From the NCBI RefSeq assembly GCF_014762685.1, contig NZ_JABURM010000005.1, positions 2,062,997 to 2,126,996 of the forward strand: DNA of 64,000 nt, given 5' to 3'. The notes beneath the pieces were generated by a model. That model was not told the origin of the DNA. It did not search any database and saw only the letters and a list, made by a program, of their open reading frames with translations. Below, one piece after another: positions 25,628 through 35,093 of this stretch (positions within the stretch are counted from its first letter, which is position 1; each line of letters starts with the position of its first letter). The translations under genes and the position numbers were made by a program. This DNA is from Gracilimonas sp. (lineage in GTDB: Bacteria > Bacteroidota > Rhodothermia > Balneolales > Balneolaceae).

Positions 25628-26839
25628 ATGGCTATTGTCAAGCCTTTTAAGGCATGGAGACCTAACCCTGAACTAGCTCAAGAAATTGCCTGTGTGCCTT
25701 ACGATGTGGTAAACTCAAAAGAAGCTCGCAAATTAGCTAATGGCAACCCCCAAAGCTTTCTGCATGTCATTAAGCCTGAAATCGACTTAAGTGAAAATAC
25801 TTCCGTTTATGATGCAAAAGTATATGATCAGGGGCGCAAGAATTTATATGAGCTGCTCAACTCTGATGCTTTTTTACAAGAAGAACATGAGGCTCTTTAT
25901 ATTTATCAGCTCGTTATGGAGGGTCGTTCTCAAACGGGTATCTTTAGCTGTGTAAGTGTGAATGATTATAATAACAACGTTATTCTAAAGCACGAACTTA
26001 CCCGGCCTGACAAAGAAGATGATCGTACCAAGCATATTATCATACAGGCAGCGCATGCTGAACCGGTGATGCTTACTTTTAGAGACAGCGGAAGTGTTAC
26101 TTCATATGTGAATGAATATATGAGCAGGGAGGATCCTATATACGATTTAACTTCTGAAGATGGAATTACGCATACCATATGGAAAGTAGATGATAAAGCT
26201 TCTTTGGTTTCGGCTTTTCAGGATATTCCTAAGTTATATATTGCCGATGGTCATCATCGGTGTGCAAGTGCCGCTCGTGCTGCCAAAGAAATGGCTTCTC
26301 AAAATCCCGGGCATACCGGAAAAGAAGAGTACAATTACTTCCCGGCTGTTCTATTTCCAATGGATCAGATGGAAATACTTGCATATAACAGGATAATATT
26401 GTCAACTCCCGACAACTTTTTGGAACAACTCAAAAAAGAATTTACACTTTCAAAAAATGTCAAACCTGTACCTTCGAAAAAAGGCATGGTTTCATTCTAT
26501 ATAAATGACAATTGGTATGGACTTACACTGAAGGCATCAGAAAAGAATGATCCTGTTTCGAATCTGGATATAACACTTCTTCAGAATCAAGTACTGGAAC
26601 CATTGCTTGATATCAAAGATCAGCGTACCGATCCCAATATTGATTTTGTGGGGGGGATTCGCGGCACCGATGAACTGGAAAAGCTGGTAGATACCGGTGA
26701 GGCTTCTCTTGGTATTAGCTTGTATCCAACTAGTATTGAAGAACTTTTGGATGTTTCTGATGCCGGATTACTGATGCCGCCAAAATCAACCTGGTTTGAG
26801 CCTAAGCTACGATCCGGCCTTTTAATTCACACTTTTTAG
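25628..26839 (+). CDS. DUF1015 family protein
   Basis: A 403-residue member of the DUF1015 family. It starts with the diagnostic KPFKAWRPNPELAQEIACVPYDVV (split here only by reading; residues 5-28) and carries the conserved YIADGHHRCASAARAAKEM (about 202-220). The His-His-Arg motif resembles ParB/sulfiredoxin-like nucleotide-binding sites and the family is also described as ParB-like or SbnI-like. SbnI-type proteins are serine kinases. The gene lies 22 bases before serC, a pairing that hints at a role in serine or phosphoserine metabolism; this is inference. Confidence 0.85.
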   Translation: MAIVKPFKAWRPNPELAQEIACVPYDVVNSKEARKLANGNPQSFLHVIKPEIDLSENTSVYDAKVYDQGRKNLYELLNSDAFLQEEHEALYIYQLVMEGRSQTGIFSCVSVNDYNNNVILKHELTRPDKEDDRTKHIIIQAAHAEPVMLTFRDSGSVTSYVNEYMSREDPIYDLTSEDGITHTIWKVDDKASLVSAFQDIPKLYIADGHHRCASAARAAKEMASQNPGHTGKEEYNYFPAVLFPMDQMEILAYNRIILSTPDNFLEQLKKEFTLSKNVKPVPSKKGMVSFYINDNWYGLTLKASEKNDPVSNLDITLLQNQVLEPLLDIKDQRTDPNIDFVGGIRGTDELEKLVDTGEASLGISLYPTSIEELLDVSDAGLLMPPKSTWFEPKLRSGLLIHTF

Positions 26840-26861
26840 TAACAAATATTCTTAATCATAC

Positions 26862-27941
26862 ATGAAACGCGTACATAATTTTAGTGCCGGGCCCGCGGCC
26901 CTTCCTTTAGAAGTTTTAGAAATAGCCCAAAAAGAACTTCTCGATTATCAGGGTGAGGGAACATCCATTATGGAACAAAGCCATCGTGGCAAGTCGTATA
27001 CCCGGGTTGATACCGAAGCTAAAGAGCGTTTAAATCGAATTTTAGGTCTCGGCAACAAATTTAAGATCATGTTCCTTCAGGGAGGGGCCAGTACGCAATT
27101 TATGCAGGTTCCCTATAATTTTTTGAAACCGGAAGAAACTGCTGATTATATCAATACCGGAATTTGGTCAAAAAAAGCTATTAAGGAAGCCAAGCTCTTT
27201 GGTAATGTTCATGTAGCCTATACCGGTGAAGACCAAAATTTCACCCGGGTACCTGCTGATGAGGAATTAAATCTTTCGGGTGAATCCCGTTATGTTCATT
27301 TTACATCAAACAATACCATCTACGGAACCCAGTTTTCTTCAGAACCAGACTCTAAAGGTACCCCATTGATTTGTGACGCCTCTTCTGATTTCCTTTCCCG
27401 AAAAATTGATATCGATAAATACGGCCTCATTTACGCCGGCGCACAAAAAAACCTGGGCCCTTCAGGCGTAACTGTTGTTCTTATAAGAAAAGATTTTCTG
27501 GAAACAGCAGATAAAAAAGATATTCCGACCATCCTGAATTATCACACTCATGCTGATAGAATTTTTAATACTCCCCCCACCTTTGCAGTCTATATGGTGA
27601 ACTTGGTATTAAAATGGGTTGAAGAAAAAGGCGGGATACCTTATTTCGAGAAAATAAATTCACAAAAAGCAGATTTACTTTACAAAACTATCGATGATGA
27701 TGGATTTTATCGAGGTATAGCTGAGGTGAATTCACGATCCAAAATGAATGTGACTTTCAGGTTACCTTCTGAAGCTCTTGAACAACAATTCCTGAAAGAA
27801 GCCGCCGAACATGATTTAGTTGCTTTAAAAGGACATCGAACCATAGGTGGAATCAGGGCGAGCATTTATAATGCCTGTACCCTTGAAAGCCTTGAGATAC
27901 TTGTCAATTTCATGAATAAGTTCCGTGCCGACAACGGGTAA
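26862..27941 (+). CDS. serC: Phosphoserine aminotransferase
   Basis: A 359-residue PLP enzyme that converts 3-phosphohydroxypyruvate and glutamate to phosphoserine, the second step of serine synthesis; it also acts in pyridoxal phosphate synthesis in some bacteria. The N-terminus NFSAGPAALP and the motif GTSIMEQSHRGK are typical. PLP binds Lys196 in YAGAQKNLGPSG, and the C-terminus carries GHRTIGGIRASIYNA. The length matches the family. It follows the DUF1015 gene by 22 bases in one operon. serA and serB are not in the window. Confidence 0.96.
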   Translation: MKRVHNFSAGPAALPLEVLEIAQKELLDYQGEGTSIMEQSHRGKSYTRVDTEAKERLNRILGLGNKFKIMFLQGGASTQFMQVPYNFLKPEETADYINTGIWSKKAIKEAKLFGNVHVAYTGEDQNFTRVPADEELNLSGESRYVHFTSNNTIYGTQFSSEPDSKGTPLICDASSDFLSRKIDIDKYGLIYAGAQKNLGPSGVTVVLIRKDFLETADKKDIPTILNYHTHADRIFNTPPTFAVYMVNLVLKWVEEKGGIPYFEKINSQKADLLYKTIDDDGFYRGIAEVNSRSKMNVTFRLPSEALEQQFLKEAAEHDLVALKGHRTIGGIRASIYNACTLESLEILVNFMNKFRADNG

Positions 27942-27984
27942 AGCCGGCTATATAATTTATTATTTGAAACAGCGGCTATCTTTT

Positions 27985-28578
27985 TTATAGTAATCCGAAC
28001 ACGCTCAGAAACTTATCAACCGTATTGGGTACAAAAATAATCAGGTATAAAAGTCCCCAAACGGCTCCGGCTATATGGGCTTCATGATTAATGCGCCCCT
28101 CACCTTTACTTGCGTATACACTATAGGCCAGGAATAATATCCCAAAAATGATGGATGGAATGCCAAATGGGATAAACATAATATAAATGGGATCGAGCGG
28201 GAAAAGCAGTATATACCCGAATAATACGCTTTCAACAGCACCGGAAGCCCCAACAGTGGCAAATTCGGGGTTGTCTTTATGCCTCACTAAAGAGGGAAGG
28301 CTGGAAACTATGAGCCCGGTAAAATAAAGAGCTAAAAAGTGTCCCTGCCCTATTTCACGCTCTAATACTAATCCAAAAAAGAAGAGAACAAACATATTCA
28401 AAAAGAGGTGCCCAATGCCCGCGTGAACAAAACCGGAACTGACAAGTTCATACCACGACTTTTCACGAACTACCCGGTATGGTATCATCATGAATTTCTC
28501 GAACAATTTAGGTGCGGCGTAGAGAGTTACCAATGAAATCAAAACATTTGCTGCAATAAGAGATAGTGTTACCGACAT
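27985..28578 (-). CDS. Rhomboid family intramembrane serine protease
   Basis: A 197-residue polytopic protease of the rhomboid family. The catalytic Ser112 sits in TVGASGAVES and the partner His168 in EAHIAGAVWG. The oxyanion-supporting HxxxN motif is His57-x3-Asn61 in GHLFLNM. About six membrane helices are visible. It cleaves other membrane proteins within or near the bilayer; targets are unknown. I chose the ATG at 28578; an in-frame TTG at 28605 would add nine charged residues, with no ribosome-binding site in front of either. It is convergent with serC. Confidence 0.88.
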   Translation of the reverse strand: MSVTLSLIAANVLISLVTLYAAPKLFEKFMMIPYRVVREKSWYELVSSGFVHAGIGHLFLNMFVLFFFGLVLEREIGQGHFLALYFTGLIVSSLPSLVRHKDNPEFATVGASGAVESVLFGYILLFPLDPIYIMFIPFGIPSIIFGILFLAYSVYASKGEGRINHEAHIAGAVWGLLYLIIFVPNTVDKFLSVFGLL

Positions 28579-28625
28579 GTAGTATTCGTTTATTTTTCTT
28601 TTCAAGGTAAGATGAAAACGTATCT

Positions 28626-28658
28626 CTTGCAGAAGAATCGAAAAGAATCGTAACTTTA
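28626..28658 (+). promoter_or_regulatory. Putative promoter of tRNA-Thr
   Basis: CTTG (28626-28629) and TAACTTTA (28651-28658) lie 21 bases apart, close to the Bacteroidota pattern TTTG-N19-21-TAnnTTTG, with one mismatch each. The tRNA starts 14 bases further on. Confidence 0.45.
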
Positions 28659-28672
28659 GTTTTAATGTTTTA

Positions 28673-28744
28673 GCCGAAGTAGCTCAGTGGTAGAGCAATT
28701 CTCTCGTAAAGAATAGGTCGTCGGTTCAAATCCGATCTTCGGCT
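28673..28744 (+). tRNA. tRNA-Thr (anticodon CGT)
   Basis: A 72-base cloverleaf: acceptor GCCGAAG / CTTCGGC, D stem GCTC / GAGC, anticodon stem ATTCT / AGAAT around loop CTCGTAA, T arm GTCGG-TTCAAAT-CCGAT, discriminator T. The 3' CCA is not encoded. It stands alone between rhomboid and rlpA. Confidence 0.95.
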
Positions 28745-28857
28745 CATAATAATGACTAAAATACATGTCAGATTTTTACTGTAATTTTGCAGGAAATTCT
28801 ACAGCATTTCACCTGAAAGCAGTATATATTTTTTAGGGTTCACAATAAATCATCTGC

Positions 28858-29514
28858 ATGCAAAGCTTTAAAATTTTCTCCCTTCTTATAATTATAACTA
28901 TTCTGATTTCAGCTTGTGGTATTTCACGAAAAGGAACCGATTTTGCTTCCACAGAAAATGCCCGGGTAATTGAAAATGGAGTATCGAGCTGGTATGGCCC
29001 TAATTTCCATGGCAAGTTAACTGCAAATGGTGAGGTGTATGACATGGATGGAGTCACCGCTGCCCACCGAACACTCCCCTTCGGTACCATCCTGCTCGTT
29101 GAAAACCTCGATAATGGAAAAACGGTACAAGTTCGCATTAACGATCGAGGCCCCTATGCAAAAAACCGTATTATTGACCTCTCCAGGGGTGCAGCCAAGA
29201 GGATTGACATGATTGAAGCAGGAACTGCCCGCGTTCGTCTATATTTGCTTGAAGGTGATTTAGAGAATTCCCGGATTACTGATCTAAAAGTACCCACTTA
29301 TACCGTACAGTTAGGATCATACAAAAAGCGGAGCCAGGCTGAAAAACAAACTGCCGAAATTGACGGAAGTCGTGTTGAAACCATAAAAACCGGTGACCAA
29401 ACCTTATACCGGGTCTATTTTGGGACTTATACTGATCCGGAAGAAGCCAAAAAAGAAATGCAACGACTCAATGATATGGGGTATGTCGGGTTTGTGAAAC
29501 AAATTGAAAATTAA
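28858..29514 (+). CDS. rlpA: RlpA-like septal ring lytic transglycosylase lipoprotein with SPOR domain
   Basis: A 218-residue outer-envelope lipoprotein. The lipobox is ISAC with Cys20. A double-psi beta-barrel RlpA domain (about 40-132) contains [30 protein letters not shown] and [18 protein letters not shown], with the key His and Asp residues intact. A C-terminal SPOR domain (about 145-218; [18 protein letters not shown]) binds denuded glycan at the division site. The full set suggests an active enzyme that trims stem-less peptidoglycan during cell separation. The last base of its stop codon is the A of an upstream in-frame ATG of the crtI frame. Confidence 0.92.
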   Translation: MQSFKIFSLLIIITILISACGISRKGTDFASTENARVIENGVSSWYGPNFHGKLTANGEVYDMDGVTAAHRTLPFGTILLVENLDNGKTVQVRINDRGPYAKNRIIDLSRGAAKRIDMIEAGTARVRLYLLEGDLENSRITDLKVPTYTVQLGSYKKRSQAEKQTAEIDGSRVETIKTGDQTLYRVYFGTYTDPEEAKKEMQRLNDMGYVGFVKQIEN

Positions 29515-29579
29515 TGGATGCTTCGGGATTGATGCACCGGTTTTTTCCGTTTCCCACAGAACACAAAAACAATCTGTCT

Positions 29580-31058
29580 ATGAAGAAAAAAATCATTGTT
29601 ATAGGAAGCGGATTCGGGGGCTTAGGAGCAGCTTCTCGTTTACTTTCTGCAGGCCATGAGGTTACCATCCTCGAAAAAAGAGACAAACTTGGCGGAAGAG
29701 CGTATGTCTATGAAAAAAACGGATTCAAATTTGATGGTGGCCCTACTGTAATCACCGCCCCTTTTATGTTTGATGATATTTTTGAGGCGGCCGGCAAGAA
29801 ACGGGAAGAATATGTAAAATTTGTACCCTGTGATCCCTTTTACCGAATTTTTGATGCCGAAGGCAAACACTTTGATTATAATAATGATCATGAATTTACC
29901 CTTGAAGAAATTCGCAAGCAAAATCCTGATGATGTTGAGGGTTACGAGAAATTCCTTGGAACAACCAAAGCCATTTTCGATAAGGGTTTTGTGGAACTGG
30001 CAGACAAGCCTTTCCTCAAATTCACTGATATGTTGAAGGTTGCTCCTGATCTCATTAAGCTACAGTCTTACAAAACTGTTTATAAATATGTGGCTCAATT
30101 TATTAAGGATGAATTCCTGAGGCGATGTTTCTCATTCCACCCATTATTAGTCGGTGGAAATCCATTTGATACCACTTCCATTTACGCCATGATCCACTAC
30201 TTGGAACGAGAATGGGGCGTACACTACGCCATGGGTGGTACCGGGGCAATCGTGAATGCACTTGAAAAATTGATACTTGAACAAGGTGGTCAAATTCATA
30301 CTGAAACTGAAGTAGATGAAATTTTAGTGGTAAATGGAGAAGCTACGGGCGTTCGTCTTAAAAATGGAGAGATTCTGAAAGCCGATAAAATTGTTTCCAA
30401 TGCTGATGTGGCCTTCACTTATAAAAACCTGATTAACCCAATACATCGAAAGAAATATACCGATCGTAAAATTGAGCGGACCAAGTACAGCATGTCGCTC
30501 TTTATAATTTATTTTGGAACTAAGAAGCGATACTTGGACTCCGGATTAGCTCACCATAACATCATTTTAGGTAAACGATATAAAGAATTGCTGGAAGATA
30601 TTTTTCATAAAAAACATCTTTCCGATGATTTCTCGCTGTATCTGCATATGCCCACAGTTACTGATCCATCAATGGCACCTGAAGGCTGTGAAGGATTCTA
30701 TGTACTCTCTCCGGTTCCGCACTTAGACAGTGGCACCGACTGGAATGAAATGGCTCCAAAATATCGAGATATCATTATGAACTTCCTGGAAGAAAATTAT
30801 CTGCCCGATTTAAAGGAAAACATCATTACCGAGCATTACATTGACCCACTGCACTTTAAAAATGAACTAAACAGCTATAAAGGATCGGCATTTTCTGTGG
30901 AACCAATTTTAACTCAATCGGCTTGGTTTCGGCCGCACAATAAATCTGAGGATGTAGAAAATTTATATTTTGTAGGAGCCGGAACCCATCCGGGCGCAGG
31001 ACTTCCCGGCGTTCTTTCATCTTCAATCATTGCTCAGGATTTGATTGGCTCTGCATAA
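29580..31058 (+). CDS. crtI: Phytoene desaturase family protein (CrtI-like)
   Basis: A 492-residue FAD-dependent carotenoid desaturase/isomerase. The N-terminal dinucleotide-binding motif is [15 protein letters not shown] (about 7-21), followed by [14 protein letters not shown] and [12 protein letters not shown]. The C-terminal CrtI signature reads [21 protein letters not shown] chose the ATG at 29580 because it starts right at the Rossmann motif; the frame extends upstream to 29514, touching rlpA, but those 22 residues have no counterpart. It may desaturate phytoene to lycopene or act on a later intermediate (CrtD-like). No crtB or other carotenoid gene is in the window. Confidence 0.88.
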   Translation: MKKKIIVIGSGFGGLGAASRLLSAGHEVTILEKRDKLGGRAYVYEKNGFKFDGGPTVITAPFMFDDIFEAAGKKREEYVKFVPCDPFYRIFDAEGKHFDYNNDHEFTLEEIRKQNPDDVEGYEKFLGTTKAIFDKGFVELADKPFLKFTDMLKVAPDLIKLQSYKTVYKYVAQFIKDEFLRRCFSFHPLLVGGNPFDTTSIYAMIHYLEREWGVHYAMGGTGAIVNALEKLILEQGGQIHTETEVDEILVVNGEATGVRLKNGEILKADKIVSNADVAFTYKNLINPIHRKKYTDRKIERTKYSMSLFIIYFGTKKRYLDSGLAHHNIILGKRYKELLEDIFHKKHLSDDFSLYLHMPTVTDPSMAPEGCEGFYVLSPVPHLDSGTDWNEMAPKYRDIIMNFLEENYLPDLKENIITEHYIDPLHFKNELNSYKGSAFSVEPILTQSAWFRPHNKSEDVENLYFVGAGTHPGAGLPGVLSSSIIAQDLIGSA

Positions 31059-31115
31059 TATCAATACCCAATCAAACTTGAGCCCGGACTTTTTTAAGAA
31101 CTAGGTAATCTTACA

Positions 31116-31145
31116 ATCAATCATTAGATTCTTCTAATGATTGAT
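31116..31145 (+). terminator. Strong hairpin after crtI
   Basis: ATCAATCATTAGA and TCTAATGATTGAT form a perfect 13-bp stem with loop TTCT. The T tract is delayed (AGCCCATTTT), so it may be a terminator or an RNA-stability hairpin between crtI and the kinase gene. Confidence 0.5.
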
Positions 31146-31177
31146 AGCCCATTTTAGGACACATTAAATAAAAATTT

Positions 31178-32272
31178 ATGAATTTGAATAACGGCAATAA
31201 GTTGGAAATGCAGACGGACTATTCATTAGCCCCATTTTTCGAATTATCGCATGATTTACTCTGTATTGCCGGGTTTGACGGGTATTTTAAAAGGGTAAAT
31301 CCTGCCGTATGCAAAGTTTTGGGATATACAGAGGAAGAACTCCTTTCAAAGCCCATTAGTTATTTTCAGCATCCGGATGACAAAGAAATCACTCAAAAAT
31401 ATCGCGAACCAATCTTATATGGAAAGCCGCTTACAAATTTTGAGAATCGGTATATCACAAAACGGGGAGAAATCGTTTGGTTTGCCTGGACTTCGATACC
31501 TGTTAGCGATGATGAATTGATCTATGCTATTGCCAAAAATATCACTCATAAAAAGAAACATGAAGAAGAACGAAATCAGTTGCTTTCGGAATTAAGCAAA
31601 ACCAATAAACGCTTAAAGCAACTCAACTACACGACTTCTCATGATCTCAGGGCACCTGTCAGTAACTTGCTTGCTATATTTAGTTTGATGGATATTTCCC
31701 ACATTAGTAATGAAGAAACCCGTGAGTTCATTGGACTACTAAAGAAATCTACAGAAAATCTGAAAACAACTTTAGACAATTATGTGGATGACCTGAAGAG
31801 TCAAGATTCACAATCAATAAGTCTGTCTGATATCAAGTTTATGGACGTGATCGATTCTCTCAGGCTGACTTTGGATTCACTTATTAAAGATACCAATACC
31901 TCTTTTCAGATCGACCTGGATGCTTTTGATTCGGTGACATTCAATCCCGGATATTTAGAAAGTATTTTTCTGAACCTGATCACCAATTCCATTAAATATG
32001 CCCATCCGGACCGGAATCCAGTTATCACTATAAAAACCGAAATCATTAATGAAAAAAAGCAGCTTATTTTTTCTGATAACGGGATAGGGTTTGACAGCGA
32101 AAAGCAGAAGGACAATGTATTCGGGCTGAATCAAAGCTTTCACGACCATAGAGACAGCAAGGGTGTCGGGCTTTACCTTGTCTACAATCACATTACCAAC
32201 CTGGGCGGACGAATTACGGTACACAGTAAGGTTGATGAAGGCACTACGTTCACTCTTACTTTTAAAGATTAG
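31178..32272 (+). CDS. PAS-domain sensor histidine kinase
   Basis: A 364-residue soluble kinase with no membrane segment. A PAS domain with PAC end covers about residues 15-125 (HDLLCIAGFDGYFKRVNPA). The HisKA dimerisation domain has phospho-acceptor His155 in TTSHDLRAPVSN. The HATPase domain carries the N box NLITNSIKYAHP, G1 box DNGIGFD and G2 box GVGLYLVYNHITNLGG. It should autophosphorylate in response to a cytoplasmic signal. It is an orphan: no response regulator is adjacent, though a single-domain receiver with intact residues is encoded at 11209. Partnership between them is speculation. Confidence 0.92.
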   Translation: MNLNNGNKLEMQTDYSLAPFFELSHDLLCIAGFDGYFKRVNPAVCKVLGYTEEELLSKPISYFQHPDDKEITQKYREPILYGKPLTNFENRYITKRGEIVWFAWTSIPVSDDELIYAIAKNITHKKKHEEERNQLLSELSKTNKRLKQLNYTTSHDLRAPVSNLLAIFSLMDISHISNEETREFIGLLKKSTENLKTTLDNYVDDLKSQDSQSISLSDIKFMDVIDSLRLTLDSLIKDTNTSFQIDLDAFDSVTFNPGYLESIFLNLITNSIKYAHPDRNPVITIKTEIINEKKQLIFSDNGIGFDSEKQKDNVFGLNQSFHDHRDSKGVGLYLVYNHITNLGGRITVHSKVDEGTTFTLTFKD

Positions 32273-32328
32273 CGCCGGATTCAACTTAATTTAAAGGAAA
32301 GTCCAATCCACTGTCCTTTTTCACACGT

Positions 32329-34512
32329 TTACCTTTCTCCCGGTTTGTATCTTTCCTCTGCCCTTGCTTCTACATCATTTCGATAATAAGCTACATCTTT
32401 AAAGTTCACATTAACGTAGCGTTCAGCCTGATCAAAAAAGTGCGGAGAATCCGGGTCACCGCTTTGTCCGCCGGCCAGCAAGCTCTTTGCTTTCACGGTA
32501 TCACCGAATTCAACTACGGCGATAAAACTGTTCCCTGATGTCCCATAGAGCTTTTTAGTATCATAGGTTCGGGCACCATATGATGCCAGGGCACCCCATC
32601 TTCCTGAGGCCAAACCAACCGGAAGACTTGGCTTATCATCATCAAAGTTCGGGGCAATAGAACCATCCAGCCGCTGAAACCTGTTTATATCTCCCCATGG
32701 AGTATCCCAGCTGCCAAAGTCCTCTTCAAGGTCTTCGATAGTTTGCTTAAAGATCGCTAATCGTTCTTCTTCAGGTGATCCTTCTCCATAGTAATCCATC
32801 CGTTCCATAAAATTCAGGCCTTCGGGATTCTCTCCATTTCTCAAATAATTCATTCCATAGAAATGCGCCAGGGACATGGCCACGGATTCTTCGGAGGTCG
32901 TAAAATCCCAACCTCTCATTACCTCTATCGCTTCAGCTATGGTTTCACCTTTTGGAGGTGAATTATCATACGCCTGAACCAATCCCGGGATCATTTTTTC
33001 AAAAGCGGGGAGGCGGGGATCATATCCCAACTCAATCAATCCATCCAGCGTCAGGTTGCTTGTTCTCTTGAGCAGATCAATGGCATGAACTGCTCTGAAA
33101 TTCTCAGAGTCTATGGACATATACCGTGGATAGTCTTCCTTTTTAGGGCTGTACTCAGCAGCAGCGGTAAATGGGGTAGAGTTCGTATTTTGGATCCAGC
33201 CGTTACCGGGATTTAAGATCGTGATCGCTTCATCTACCGGATGTAAACCCTGCCAGTCAGTAGCCGGATTACTTCCATCTACCGGTTGGGTATAATCAAA
33301 CTGAGTATCACGAATAGGAATAAAATTTCCATGATAATAGGCGATATTTCCCTCTGCATCCGCAAATACCGTATTGTTTGAGGAATTAGTCCGAATGTCC
33401 ATCATAGCCCGGAATTCATCATGATTGTTTTTCTTGGTTCGGGTATAGGATTGCTCCAGCGCTTTTACCGGTTCCCACATCAGTGAAGTTGCCACCCATT
33501 CATCGTCAATCATATGAGTAATCGGCCCGTGATGAGTTCGGTAAACCGGAAAAGTTTTTTCTTTTAATGAGTTCCCTTCTTTGTATTTCAGCGTTACCTC
33601 AGAAGTCTCCACCGGCTTCCATTCGTCTCCATATTTATACATAAGCTGCCCGTCCCGCTCTTCAATCACTTGCTTGAATTCATCAATCACATCCGTATAA
33701 GTAGACGTGTGCATCCAACCCGTTTTTTCATTGAACCCTTGATAAATGAAAAATTGTCCCCATGTCACCGCTCCATATGCGTTTAACCCTTCTTCACTCA
33801 CTGCATGAACTTCGCCGCGAAAATAAAATGAGGTATGCGGGTTGATGAGTAACATCGCATTTCCTGATTCGGTAAGATCTCCGGATACCGCAATTCCGTT
33901 TGAACCTTTGGGCTCCTCATAGGGATCCGTTATCGTTAACCCATTGCCAAACCCATTTAGTGCAAGTGAGGTCCGGTCTTCATAAAAGGCCCGGATTCTC
34001 CGGGTTGAAACTCGCTCAATATCTCCGCCGATGGAGCCTTCACTGAAATACATTGGCATCCACGGTTCGAACTTGGTAATGAGCGCCGGTTCTACTTCAG
34101 GATGGGTGTAAAGATAATAATTCAATCCTGCAGCCCATGCATCGCAAAGTTCCTTGAGCCAATCCGGGGCATTTTCATAGTAATCGACAGCTTCTTCTTT
34201 ACTCATAAAAAGCCGGGCACGGAGGTCACTGTACAACTCCTCTTCTCCCTCCACTTCTGCCAGCCTTCCGATTGCCCAAATATAATTTCGCTCTACTCTG
34301 TTGAAGTCATCTTCAGCCTGGGCATACATCAATCCAAAAACTGCATCGGCATCTGTCTGTCCATAGACATGAGGAACACCAAAATCATCCCGAATAATTT
34401 CAATTTGGGATGCTTGTTCTTCCCAGAGTGCAATCTCGGATGCGCTAAATTGCGATTGACAACCGGTTAATACAAACAGAATAACCAAAAAGAAATAATG
34501 CAGCTTTTTCAT
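32329..34512 (-). CDS. Penicillin acylase family lipoprotein (N-terminal nucleophile hydrolase)
   Basis: A 727-residue member of the penicillin acylase/aculeacin-type Ntn hydrolases, which cleave N-acyl amides such as acyl-homoserine lactones and beta-lactam side chains. The lipobox is LTGC with Cys18. The alpha chain contains IIRDDFGVPHVYGQTDADA. The spacer ends before the predicted self-cleavage site Gly203-Ser204, where Ser204 (KGSNGIAVSG) would become the N-terminal nucleophile of the beta chain. Downstream family motifs such as NPHTSF and GTSGNSFIAVVEFGD are present. Natural substrate unknown; quorum quenching is possible but not shown. It is divergent from the small membrane protein and the second exported amidase. 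Confidence 0.9.
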   Translation of the reverse strand: MKKLHYFFLVILFVLTGCQSQFSASEIALWEEQASQIEIIRDDFGVPHVYGQTDADAVFGLMYAQAEDDFNRVERNYIWAIGRLAEVEGEEELYSDLRARLFMSKEEAVDYYENAPDWLKELCDAWAAGLNYYLYTHPEVEPALITKFEPWMPMYFSEGSIGGDIERVSTRRIRAFYEDRTSLALNGFGNGLTITDPYEEPKGSNGIAVSGDLTESGNAMLLINPHTSFYFRGEVHAVSEEGLNAYGAVTWGQFFIYQGFNEKTGWMHTSTYTDVIDEFKQVIEERDGQLMYKYGDEWKPVETSEVTLKYKEGNSLKEKTFPVYRTHHGPITHMIDDEWVATSLMWEPVKALEQSYTRTKKNNHDEFRAMMDIRTNSSNNTVFADAEGNIAYYHGNFIPIRDTQFDYTQPVDGSNPATDWQGLHPVDEAITILNPGNGWIQNTNSTPFTAAAEYSPKKEDYPRYMSIDSENFRAVHAIDLLKRTSNLTLDGLIELGYDPRLPAFEKMIPGLVQAYDNSPPKGETIAEAIEVMRGWDFTTSEESVAMSLAHFYGMNYLRNGENPEGLNFMERMDYYGEGSPEEERLAIFKQTIEDLEEDFGSWDTPWGDINRFQRLDGSIAPNFDDDKPSLPVGLASGRWGALASYGARTYDTKKLYGTSGNSFIAVVEFGDTVKAKSLLAGGQSGDPDSPHFFDQAERYVNVNFKDVAYYRNDVEARAEERYKPGER

Positions 34513-34661
34513 GAATAAAAAATTTGATTAGAAAGTATTTGAATGTAGGTCAACAGAATCAGAAAAAAAAAGTCGAAAATGTAAATCAATTTATCATTCA
34601 CGGAATCTACATGATAAAATCCTACTATTTGGTACACACCTTAAGCGAAAGAGGAAATGCC

Positions 34662-34979
34662 ATGAAAATAACCATCGCAGTAATTATTCTATTTCACGGA
34701 TTAATTCATATCACCGGATTTTTGAAAGCTTTTGACTTGGCTGAAGTTGAAGAATTAAAGATGCCCATCACCAAATCATCCGGTATTATCTGGCTGATAA
34801 CTTCCCTGATTTTTATTGCAACTTCCGTATTCTATTTAGCCGACTCGTATTTTTATATCGGCCTTGGCGTTTCGGGCGTTACCCTTTCTCAAGCCCTAAT
34901 CCTGCAACACTGGAAATACGCAAAATATGGGACCATCCCCAACCTGATCCTTGGAATAATACTTTTCCTCTCCATTTGA
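34662..34979 (+). CDS. Small four-helix membrane protein of unknown function
   Basis: A 105-residue protein with about four hydrophobic helices (1-20, 38-58, 62-80, 88-105). The segment LFHGLIHITGFLKAFDLAEV, followed by an LPIS-like linker (MPITKSSGIIWLI), recurs in small membrane proteins of Bacteroidota that I recall only as uncharacterised. I chose the ATG at 34662 because GAGGAA precedes it by six bases and it begins at the first helix. The frame is open upstream to 34524, but that part is Lys/Asn-rich and looks non-coding. Neighbours are the divergent penicillin acylase and the exported amidase. Function unknown. Confidence 0.7.
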   Translation: MKITIAVIILFHGLIHITGFLKAFDLAEVEELKMPITKSSGIIWLITSLIFIATSVFYLADSYFYIGLGVSGVTLSQALILQHWKYAKYGTIPNLILGIILFLSI

Positions 34980-35050
34980 TATACTATTCTTCATAAGTAA
35001 ATTACCAAGCTTGTAAAAAACTTCCATCCTTTATGGAAATAGCTCTCAGG

Positions 35051-35076
35051 CCTTGTATATTCTTGCTCATACAAGG
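35051..35076 (+). promoter_or_regulatory. Hairpin in the amidase leader
   Basis: CCTTGTAT and ATACAAGG form a perfect 8-bp stem with a 10-base loop, ending 17 bases before the start codon. A smaller hairpin, TTCCAT / ATGGAA, lies at 35021-35037. There is no T tract after the larger hairpin, so it could affect translation or RNA stability rather than terminate. Confidence 0.35.
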
Positions 35077-35093
35077 ATCAAAATCTACATTTT

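Noticed and set aside
34524..34661. Upstream extension of the small membrane protein
   Set aside because: The extra 46 residues are Lys/Asn-rich without a pattern; the ATG at 34662 has the ribosome-binding site and begins the first helix.
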